Assembly: GCA_938038825.1 (NCBI GenBank)
Contig: CALHST010000375.1
Location: forward strand, 1-12,336
Origin: an uncultured Paracoccaceae bacterium
GTDB taxonomy: Bacteria; Pseudomonadota; Alphaproteobacteria; Rhodobacterales; Rhodobacteraceae
Direction of reading: 5' to 3'
DNA length: 12,336 nt
The notes under the pieces: model-generated
The model's input: the letters and a program-made list of their open reading frames with translations, nothing else
Told to the model about the DNA's origin: nothing
Databases searched by the model: none
Translations under genes and position numbers: made by a program
In this document: one piece after another, positions 6,281 through 12,336 of the stretch
How positions within the stretch are numbered: the stretch's first letter is position 1
Layout of the letters: every line of letters starts with the position of its first letter

Positions 6281-7228
6281 CTAAAAGGTGATAACGAACA
6301 CAGCTCCCGGCCCATCACCCAATGAAATTGTGCCCCCGGATGCCTCGATCAGGGTGCGCACAATGGCCAACCCCATGCCGGTTCCACCCGCATCGCGCCG
6401 GGTGGTAAAGAACGGATCAAAGACACGAGACCTGTCCCCTTGCGCAATCCCGGTACCATCATCTGATACCTGAAAACCCCGTTCCAAATGGCGCACATCC
6501 AGATGTGTTGCCCCGTTTTCCATCGCATTGCGCGCCAATTGGGTCAGCACACGGCAAAGATCTTCCACACGCATTTGGACAGGCCCGTCTGTTGTCACGT
6601 GAACAGTCAAATGCGGCTCAACTTGTGCCACAGCGTCCGACAAAACACATGTGCCCGGCGCGGCTGCTAACCGGGCGGCGGCATGGGTGCGCAAATCGTT
6701 TAACAACGCATCCATACGCGCGGCAGAGAGTTCGATTGTGTGCAGCAGCGCAGCCCGGTCCGTCGCATCCAGCGACTCGTCGCGCAGCAAATCCGCAGCC
6801 CCCTGCAAAGACGTCAGGGGCGATTTCAGCTCGTGTGTCACATGGTCGGCATACGCCGTCAGGCTGCGCGCCCGTGCTTGTAAGGCGGTGCCCATTTCAA
6901 TCACGCTTTGCCCCAGATCGCTCAATTCAGCAGTGCCGAATTGATCCGGCGCCGGGGCTGTTTGGCCCACAACTTTCATAGCCCGCGCATGGCGGGTCAG
7001 CGCCCAAACGGGGCGCAACACAAGACGCCACAGCAGCCATGCCAACACAACCGAAGCCACAAAGGCCACCGCCATGAACAACAGCGCCGTTTCCCACCAG
7101 CCCAGAATATTGCCCGCCAGTCGCAGCCATGTCAGACCCAGAACAGGCATTGCAAACACCGCCAGCAAGGTGCCCCCGATGACCAAGGTCAACCGAGGCC
7201 GCCATTTGCGTGTTACGCCCCCTGACAT
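6281..7228 (-). CDS. Membrane sensor histidine kinase with minimal periplasmic loop
   Basis: The protein has 315 residues. There are two membrane helices (~13-34 and ~47-70) joined by only about 12 residues, so no extracytoplasmic sensor domain is present. A HAMP-like linker follows (~71-120), then the phosphoacceptor box HVTHELKSPL with His132, the N box (LTQLARNAMENGA, Asn234 and Asn238), G1 DDGTGI (256-261), F box RVFDPFF (268-274) and G2 GGTGMGLAI (281-289). All catalytic elements are intact. It phosphorylates, by inference, the OmpR-type regulator encoded just upstream, with which it overlaps by 16 bp. The H-box resembles CreC-type kinases, but CreC has a periplasmic sensor. The signal is unknown; intramembrane sensing or the DUF4173 partner are candidates. 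Confidence 0.92.
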   Translation of the reverse strand: MSGGVTRKWRPRLTLVIGGTLLAVFAMPVLGLTWLRLAGNILGWWETALLFMAVAFVASVVLAWLLWRLVLRPVWALTRHARAMKVVGQTAPAPDQFGTAELSDLGQSVIEMGTALQARARSLTAYADHVTHELKSPLTSLQGAADLLRDESLDATDRAALLHTIELSAARMDALLNDLRTHAAARLAAAPGTCVLSDAVAQVEPHLTVHVTTDGPVQMRVEDLCRVLTQLARNAMENGATHLDVRHLERGFQVSDDGTGIAQGDRSRVFDPFFTTRRDAGGTGMGLAIVRTLIEASGGTISLGDGPGAVFVITF

Positions 7229-7905
7229 GCGCCCATCCGCAGGCCAATTCCATGCACTGTATCAATGGCATCCTCACAGCCTGCCTCGCGCAGCTTGTTG
7301 CGAAGATTGCGCAAATGACTGTCCAGCGTGCGGTCAGACACCCCAACGCCGACGCCGTAAACCTGATCCACAAGGGTGGGGCGCGGCACCACTTTGGACG
7401 GGTGTGTCATCAACAGGTTCAGAATATCCATCTCGCGCGCGGTCAGGGTCACGCTGCCCCCATGCACGCGGCACACATGACGCCCCGCGTCGATCTCAAG
7501 CACCCCATGCACGCGCATCGCCTCGGTCGGGCGGTCACCGCTGCTGCGTTTCAGGATCGCGCGGATCCGGGCCACAAGCTCGCGCGGAGAAAAGGGTTTG
7601 GTCACGTAATCATCGCCCCCCAGTTCGAACCCCACTACGCGATCAATCTCGTCACTGCGGGCGGTCAGAAACAGAACTGGCACTGCGCTGGTTTTGCGCA
7701 AGTCACGGCAGACCTGCAATCCATCCATACGTGGCAACCCAATATCCAGCACCACCAGATCAAACCGTCCCGTTTGGGCTTTGGACAGGCCCTCTGCCCC
7801 ATCGCCAGCCTCTTCGCTGGTTATGCCCGCCTGCTTCACGGCAATCCGCAGCACGTCGCGGATCTGCGGATCGTCATCCACAATCAAGATATGTGGGTCT
7901 GTCAT
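7213..7905 (-). CDS. OmpR/PhoB-family response regulator
   Basis: The protein has 230 residues and is a cytoplasmic DNA-binding regulator. The receiver domain (1-~120) has the acidic pair in VDDDP (Asp10-12), the phosphorylation site Asp54 (LVVLDIGLP), Thr81 and Lys103 (VTKPFSP). The C-terminal winged-helix domain (~130-225) carries LTAREMDILNLLM and the recognition-helix region SDRTLDSHLRNLRNKL. It starts inside the end of the DUF4173 gene (ATGA overlap 7902-7905), and its end overlaps the kinase gene by 16 bp, so all three are co-translated. Its targets are unknown; auto-regulation from the 9393-9554 region is the first possibility. Confidence 0.95.
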   Translation of the reverse strand: MTDPHILIVDDDPQIRDVLRIAVKQAGITSEEAGDGAEGLSKAQTGRFDLVVLDIGLPRMDGLQVCRDLRKTSAVPVLFLTARSDEIDRVVGFELGGDDYVTKPFSPRELVARIRAILKRSSGDRPTEAMRVHGVLEIDAGRHVCRVHGGSVTLTAREMDILNLLMTHPSKVVPRPTLVDQVYGVGVGVSDRTLDSHLRNLRNKLREAGCEDAIDTVHGIGLRMGACQGA

Positions 7906-9392
7906 GGTTGGGCCTGCTGAAACTCGATTTCTGCAACGCTACGCCGGGTACGCGCATTGCGAAAGCCCCATTCCCGCCAATCGTCGAGATGCGACAGCTT
8001 GATATGGGCATATTGATCACGGCAAAACGTCTTCAAACTTTGACCGGAATAGCGCAGGATCGCAGGGATCGCATCTTCGCTTAGATCACACAGATACCCC
8101 CGGTCCGCGATGGCTGCCCGGTTCAGATTGTACCAGCCAATGGTGGCATCAAAGCTGGTAAAACAACTGATATACAGTGCACAAACCCCAAGCGTACAGG
8201 TGCGCTTGATCATCCACAGATTTGGCAACCCCTTCAGGATTTGCCACAGGATCAGCCCAAGCCCGCTGGCAACCAGACACATCCAGATGGCCGCCGCAAT
8301 GCGCAGACGCGTCAAACCATAGACATCCACATACATCTCAAGCCGCGCTACCGAAGACAGGGTCAACCACACAGTTTGCACAACCCAGATCACCAGCAAC
8401 GCCTTTAGAACAGGGGCCGCTGTGATAAACGGGCGTGCCAGCAACGCGAACCCACCGCTTAACAGCGCCAAAGCCACCAAAGGATAGGCCCCGCGATGCG
8501 CATATTCGGCATAGCTCATCCCCTCGGGTAACCCCGCACCTCCCAACAAAACGGCGACATCCATGATGTTTTGCACCACAAACAGCAGGTTAAAGATCAC
8601 GAGAGAGCGTAGAATGGACCCTGCATTGATAACGACAGGGATGCGGCGCGGACCAAAGACATCCGGGCCCGGATCAGGGGACAGTTTGGGGGCAAACTGC
8701 ACAAGGCACAGGGCGGGCCACAACAAAATCGCCAACCCGGACCAAAACAGCATCCGTTCCAGCGATGGAACTTGCACGGCCATCGACGGCAACGACACGG
8801 CCCACAATTCCAAGACCGGGTTCGCCTGCACCAAAAGGGACGCAAAGATCAAACCCACTCCGACAGGCAGGGCCCAGGTCAACGCAATTCTTTGCAACGG
8901 CCCGGCATCAATCTTTGGCACTGGGCTTTGGGCGATCTGCAACAGGGATGCCCCAGAAAACACAGGCCCGCGCCACCAGTAGCGCAGCGCCCCAAACGGA
9001 CGACGGCCTGCCAGAAGCGACAAAGCCACCGGCAGCCCACCGAAGAAAAACAGCAAGGACAAAGGCTGCATCAGCTCCACCAAGGGCAGCAACGCCAACA
9101 GGGCAACACCCGCAGACAGGACCAATCGCTTGGGTGCAATGTCATGGGGCCACAACAGCGCAGCAAACATAAACACCGCCACACCAAATACCGCCAAAGA
9201 CAGGCCCGGTGTGACGCCCCACATCAAAATATCGCCCAGCGCAATCAACGCCACCAGGGCGATGGCGTGCTTTGGCAGGGGCTGCGATACCCGTTTCGGG
9301 TCGTTGGCCTCGTCGGATGGCGGTGGAGGGGTCAGCCACCAGCCATCCTGCTGCATCGATAGGGGTACGCCCTTGATCAGTGTTGTTTTCAT
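7902..9392 (-). CDS. DUF4173-family polytopic inner-membrane protein, first gene of a two-component operon
   Basis: The protein has 496 residues. A ~40-residue polar N-terminus is followed by about 11 hydrophobic segments between residues ~42 and ~410, then a soluble C-terminal tail of ~85 residues. SYAEYAHRGAYPLVALALL is close to the YAR-G hallmark of DUF4153/DUF4173 proteins, and the tail (IGWYNLNRA, then LSEDAIPAIL and DWREWGFRNARTRR) also fits that family. The molecular function of the family is not established. The ATG at 9392 was chosen because GGAG lies 8 nt upstream; an ATG 13 codons earlier lacks support. The stop overlaps the response regulator start by ATGA, which suggests a role in the same signalling unit, possibly as signal input or as the regulated output. 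Confidence 0.85.
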   Translation of the reverse strand: MKTTLIKGVPLSMQQDGWWLTPPPPSDEANDPKRVSQPLPKHAIALVALIALGDILMWGVTPGLSLAVFGVAVFMFAALLWPHDIAPKRLVLSAGVALLALLPLVELMQPLSLLFFFGGLPVALSLLAGRRPFGALRYWWRGPVFSGASLLQIAQSPVPKIDAGPLQRIALTWALPVGVGLIFASLLVQANPVLELWAVSLPSMAVQVPSLERMLFWSGLAILLWPALCLVQFAPKLSPDPGPDVFGPRRIPVVINAGSILRSLVIFNLLFVVQNIMDVAVLLGGAGLPEGMSYAEYAHRGAYPLVALALLSGGFALLARPFITAAPVLKALLVIWVVQTVWLTLSSVARLEMYVDVYGLTRLRIAAAIWMCLVASGLGLILWQILKGLPNLWMIKRTCTLGVCALYISCFTSFDATIGWYNLNRAAIADRGYLCDLSEDAIPAILRYSGQSLKTFCRDQYAHIKLSHLDDWREWGFRNARTRRSVAEIEFQQAQP

Positions 9393-9554
9393 GGTCCCTG
9401 CTCCGTGTGTGGTTGTCTTTTGAGGCCACATATCGCCCAGCCCTGTGCAGGCTTACTGCTGAGGTTTGTGCAGAATTCGTGCAGCGCGGTTGCTTGCACC
9501 CATCTGCCACCCATGCGAGTCTGCGACTCGACCAGACATCAAGGCGCCGCAGAC
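9393..9554. promoter_or_regulatory. Divergent control region between the DUF4173-two-component operon and deoC
   Basis: This 162-bp region drives transcription both ways. GTGCAG occurs at 9445-9450, 9468-9473 and 9479-9484, 23 and 11 bp apart and so on nearly the same helix face, which suits repeated binding by a dimeric regulator such as an OmpR-type protein. I see no convincing -35/-10 pairs. A separate palindrome at 9516-9530 lies near deoC. Confidence 0.45.
9516..9530. promoter_or_regulatory. Perfect 6-3-6 palindrome upstream of deoC
   Basis: CGAGTC-TGC-GACTCG, 24 bp before the deoC ATG. It could be an operator for a repressor of deoC or a leader hairpin. It also contains two GANTC sites (GAGTC 9517-9521 and GACTC 9525-9529), the target of CcrM methylase in alphaproteobacteria. 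Confidence 0.55.
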
Positions 9555-10562
9555 ATGCAGACCGACAGCACACACACCACGTCCCAATCCGAAGGCAGCA
9601 CGCAGCTTCCGCAAGTGACCGAACCGCGCAACCCCGGCATGCCGCTGGATCTGGATTGGGTCCGGGGACTTCAGGCCAATACATCCGCCATTGAGCGGCG
9701 CGCCAAAACATTGCCCGGACGTCGGTCCATCAAAAAGGCGCATCAGGCCGCATGGCTGGCCCGTGCTGTGTCCTGCATCGACCTCACGACCTTGTCGGGT
9801 GACGACACAGAGCGCCGGGTGGCCCGTCTGTGCGCAAAGGGGCGCCAGCCTGTGCGCCGCGAGATGTTAGAGGCCTTGGGCCTGCCCGATCTGACTGTCG
9901 GGGCGATCTGCGTCTATCACGAGATGATCCCCGCCGCCGTGCGCGCCCTAAACGGCTCTGGCATTCCTGTTGCGGCTGTGTCCACAGGCTTTCCTGCGGG
10001 TTTGTCCCCGTTTCACCTGCGCATTCAGGAAATCCGTGAAAGCGTGACCGCAGGGGCCGAAGAAATCGACATCGTCATCTCGCGCCGCCACGTGTTGGAA
10101 GGCAATTGGACAGCCCTTTATGACGAAATGGCCGAGATGCGCGAGGCGTGCGGCAATGCCCATGTCAAAGCGATCCTCGCCACGGGCGAGCTTGGCTCGT
10201 TGCGCAACGTGGCCCGCGCCAGTGCTGTGTGCATGATGGCCGGGGCGGATTTCATCAAGACATCCACCGGCAAGGAAAGCGTGAACGCCACCCTGCCCGT
10301 GACTTTGGTCATGCTGCGCGCCATCCGGGAATTCCATGAACGCACCGATATTCGCGTCGGCTACAAACCTGCCGGGGGTATTTCCAAAGCCAAAGACGCC
10401 TTGGTCTATCTCGCCCTGATCAAAGAAGAACTGGGGGATCGCTGGCTGCGCCCCGATCTGTTCCGCTTTGGGGCGTCTTCCCTTTTGGGCGACATTGAAC
10501 GCCAATTGGAACACCACCTCACCGGCACCTATTCCGCAGGATACCGCCATGGGCTTGGCTAA
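9555..10562 (+). CDS. deoC: Deoxyribose-phosphate aldolase (long, eukaryote-like form)
   Basis: The protein has 335 residues and is a cytoplasmic class I aldolase that splits 2-deoxyribose-5-phosphate into acetaldehyde and glyceraldehyde-3-phosphate, the last step of deoxynucleoside breakdown. The Schiff-base lysine is Lys235 in ADFIKTSTGK (231-240); the second catalytic lysine is Lys271 in VGYKPAGGI (268-276); AEEIDIVI holds the conserved Asp172. The IDLTTLSGDDTERRVARLC stretch (75-93) and the length place it with the long DERA group that includes human DERA, not the ~260-residue E. coli type. The ATG at 9555 has AAGG ten bases upstream; the first ~28 residues are polar and unlike the core, so a later start (Met29) is possible. 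The ALDH gene follows after 48 bp on the same strand. Confidence 0.95.
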   Translation: MQTDSTHTTSQSEGSTQLPQVTEPRNPGMPLDLDWVRGLQANTSAIERRAKTLPGRRSIKKAHQAAWLARAVSCIDLTTLSGDDTERRVARLCAKGRQPVRREMLEALGLPDLTVGAICVYHEMIPAAVRALNGSGIPVAAVSTGFPAGLSPFHLRIQEIRESVTAGAEEIDIVISRRHVLEGNWTALYDEMAEMREACGNAHVKAILATGELGSLRNVARASAVCMMAGADFIKTSTGKESVNATLPVTLVMLRAIREFHERTDIRVGYKPAGGISKAKDALVYLALIKEELGDRWLRPDLFRFGASSLLGDIERQLEHHLTGTYSAGYRHGLG

Positions 10563-10610
10563 TCTGACACTCAAAACGATCCGCAAAAATTCGGACATCG
10601 AGGGACGCAC

Positions 10611-12336
10611 ATGACTGTTAAAGAGATTTTCGACACCATGGATTACGGCACAGCCCCCGAAAATGCGGCCGAGGCTTTGGCCTGGATCGTTGATCAGGGC
10701 GGCGTGTTTGGTCATTTCATCAATGGTGGCTTTACCGATGCAGGCACCGGGTTTGACAGCAAAAACCCCGCCAATGGCGATGTGCTGGCCACCCTGACGC
10801 AAGCCAGTCAAGGGGACGTGGATGCCGCCGTCGCAGCAGCACGCAAAGCCCAGCCCAAATGGGAAAAGCTGGGCGGCCATGGCCGTGCGCGGTATCTGTA
10901 TGCGCTGGCCCGTTTGTTGCAAAAGCACGCGCGCCTGTTTGCCGTGCTGGAAACGTTGGACAACGGCAAACCGATCCGCGAATCCCGCGACATCGACATT
11001 CCGCTGGCCCAACGCCACTTTTATTACCACGCGGGCATGGCGCAATTGATGGATGCCGAGCTGCCAGAGTGTCAGGCCTTGGGTGTCTGTGGTCAGATCA
11101 TCCCATGGAACTTCCCGCTGCTCATGCTGTCGTGGAAAATTGCGCCCGCGCTGGCCATGGGCAACACTGTGGTGCTGAAACCCGCGGAATACACATCCCT
11201 GACGGCGCTTTTGTTTGCGGACATCTGCCAACAAGCGGGCCTGCCAGATGGTGTTGTGAACATCGTCACGGGCGACGGCGCGGTGGGCGAAATGATCGTA
11301 AACGCCAAAGTCGACAAGATCGCGTTTACAGGCTCCACTGCTGTGGGGCGCAAAATCCGCGAAGCGACTGCGGGAACGGGCAAGGCGCTGACCCTCGAAC
11401 TCGGGGGGAAGTCCCCCTATATCGTGTTTGATGACGCGGATCTGGACAGCGCAGTCGAAGGGCTGGTGGACGCGATCTGGTTTAATCAAGGGCAAGTCTG
11501 CTGCGCCGGGTCGCGCCTTTTGGTGCATGAACCCGTGGCGGACAGATTTTACGCCAAACTCAAGGCGCGCATGGACAAGCTGCGCATCGGCGATCCGCTG
11601 GACAAATCCATTGATGTGGGCGCTGTGGTGGATCCGGTGCAATTGCAGACCATCACCGACATGGTCACCAACAATCCCGAGGGCGATCATTACACGGCCC
11701 AAATCCCGGTCCCGGATCGCGGCTGTTATTATCCCCCAACCCTGATCACGGGCCTCAGCCAAGCAGATGCGTTAATGCAGGAAGAAATCTTTGGGCCAGT
11801 TCTTGCCTCCACCACCTTCCGCACGCCGGCCGAGGCTGTGCAGCTGGCCAACAATACCCGCTATGGTCTTGCCGCGACGGTCTGGACGGAAAACGTGAAC
11901 CTCGCCCTTGATCTTGCGCCCAAGCTGGCCGCAGGCGTGGTTTGGGTGAATGCCACCAACCTTTTTGATGCGGCGGCAGGTTTTGGCGGTGTGCGCGAAA
12001 GTGGCTTTGGTCGCGAAGGTGGATGGGAAGGCCTGCAAGCCTATACCAAACCCAAAGACGCCACAGCCAAGCCGCTGAAGACCATTGCGCCCATGGACGG
12101 CACAGGTGGCCTCGCGAACGGGATTGACCGGACCTCCAAACTCTATATCGGCGGCAAGCAGGCCCGCCCGGACGGGGGGTATTCCAACCCGGTCTACAGC
12201 GCCAAGGGCGATCTGTTGGGGCATGCGTCGCTTGCCAATCGCAAAGACATGCGCAACGCGGTCGAGGCCGCAACAGCCGCAGGAAGCTGGGCCAAAACCA
12301 CCGGCCACTTGCGCGCCCAGATCCTGTATTACATCG
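10611..12336 (+). CDS. ALDH16-like two-domain aldehyde dehydrogenase (right edge cuts it)
   Basis: The visible 575 residues stay open to the window end. Residues ~30-480 are a full catalytic ALDH domain: IIPWNFPL with Asn167, FTGSTAVG for NAD binding, LTLELGGKSP with the general base Glu263 and NQGQVCCAGSR with the nucleophile Cys297, 34 residues after the Glu as in ALDH2. A second ALDH-like domain starts at ~505 (LYIGGKQARPDGGYSNPVYS) and is cut, as expected for bacterial ALDH16 of roughly 780 residues. The domain pair is known from a Loktanella protein. It oxidises aldehydes with NAD; next to deoC, acetaldehyde is a plausible substrate, but this is inference. The ATG has GAGGGA (10600-10605) 5 nt upstream. 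Confidence 0.92.
   Translation, partial: MTVKEIFDTMDYGTAPENAAEALAWIVDQGGVFGHFINGGFTDAGTGFDSKNPANGDVLATLTQASQGDVDAAVAAARKAQPKWEKLGGHGRARYLYALARLLQKHARLFAVLETLDNGKPIRESRDIDIPLAQRHFYYHAGMAQLMDAELPECQALGVCGQIIPWNFPLLMLSWKIAPALAMGNTVVLKPAEYTSLTALLFADICQQAGLPDGVVNIVTGDGAVGEMIVNAKVDKIAFTGSTAVGRKIREATAGTGKALTLELGGKSPYIVFDDADLDSAVEGLVDAIWFNQGQVCCAGSRLLVHEPVADRFYAKLKARMDKLRIGDPLDKSIDVGAVVDPVQLQTITDMVTNNPEGDHYTAQIPVPDRGCYYPPTLITGLSQADALMQEEIFGPVLASTTFRTPAEAVQLANNTRYGLAATVWTENVNLALDLAPKLAAGVVWVNATNLFDAAAGFGGVRESGFGREGGWEGLQAYTKPKDATAKPLKTIAPMDGTGGLANGIDRTSKLYIGGKQARPDGGYSNPVYSAKGDLLGHASLANRKDMRNAVEAATAAGSWAKTTGHLRAQILYYI

Noticed and set aside
7074..8084. 336-codon open frame on the plus strand across the kinase, regulator and end of the DUF4173 gene
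   Set aside because: Antisense to three genes with intact motifs; its product is Pro/Arg/Ser-rich with no family features.
9948..11762. 604-codon open frame on the minus strand, opposite deoC and the aldehyde dehydrogenase
   Set aside because: It lies entirely antisense to two well-supported enzymes and across their spacer, and its protein is rich in His, Arg and Gln with no recognisable family. High-GC coding sequence often leaves the opposite frame open.
11755..12308. Two minus-strand frames of ~170 codons at the right edge
   Set aside because: Both are shadows of the ALDH coding sequence, whose plus-strand frame is unbroken and carries conserved motifs.

Overview
The window looks like a piece of chromosome from a Roseobacter-group alphaproteobacterium (Rhodobacteraceae). 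The evidence is moderately high GC, tightly overlapped operons, a PuuE-UraD fusion in a uric-acid pathway cluster, a TroABCD-type metal importer with an extended TroC, and a two-domain ALDH16-type aldehyde dehydrogenase next to a long-form DERA. These assignments come from recognising protein motifs, not from a database search. I see twelve protein genes, two of them cut by the window ends. I see no tRNA, rRNA, transposase or CRISPR array.

Positions 1-2008 hold purine (urate) catabolism. On the minus strand a fused allantoinase/OHCU decarboxylase (puuE-uraD) is followed, through an ATGA overlap, by the N-terminus of a (S)-ureidoglycine aminohydrolase-type protein that runs off the left edge. 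Divergently, uraH (5-hydroxyisourate hydrolase) reads rightward from a 57-bp shared control region. Together UraH, UraD and PuuE convert 5-hydroxyisourate to OHCU, allantoin and allantoate. The left-edge enzyme acts later on the allantoate-derived intermediate.

Positions 2009-2217 hold no convincing gene. They contain a small hairpin after uraH, three tandem ~15-bp imperfect repeats and one copy of a ~45-bp repeat (copy A).

Positions 2218-6103 (minus strand) are a four-gene metal ABC importer, troA-troB-troC-troD. It has a Tat-like signal on the binding protein, a His-His-Glu-Asp ligand set typical of Mn/Fe/Zn TroA-type proteins, one ATPase and two permeases. The promoter region (6104-6230) carries two 15-bp dyads of Fur-superfamily (7-1-7) form, spaced 30 bp centre to centre. 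A second copy of the ~45-bp repeat (copy B, 6231-6276) lies just upstream, so the two copies bracket the importer operon.

Positions 6281-9392 (minus strand) are a tightly overlapped three-gene operon: a polytopic DUF4173-family membrane protein, an OmpR-type response regulator, and a histidine kinase with only a ~12-residue periplasmic loop. This layout suggests a signalling module in which the membrane protein or the membrane itself supplies the signal. It is the best candidate in the window for a poorly described system.

Positions 9393-9554 form a divergent control region with three GTGCAG repeats and a perfect 6-3-6 palindrome. Positions 9555-12336 (plus strand) carry deoC (deoxyribose-phosphate aldolase) and an ALDH16-like aldehyde dehydrogenase, truncated by the window end in its second ALDH domain. 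DeoC makes acetaldehyde and glyceraldehyde-3-phosphate from deoxyribose-5-phosphate, and the dehydrogenase is a plausible partner for aldehyde oxidation.
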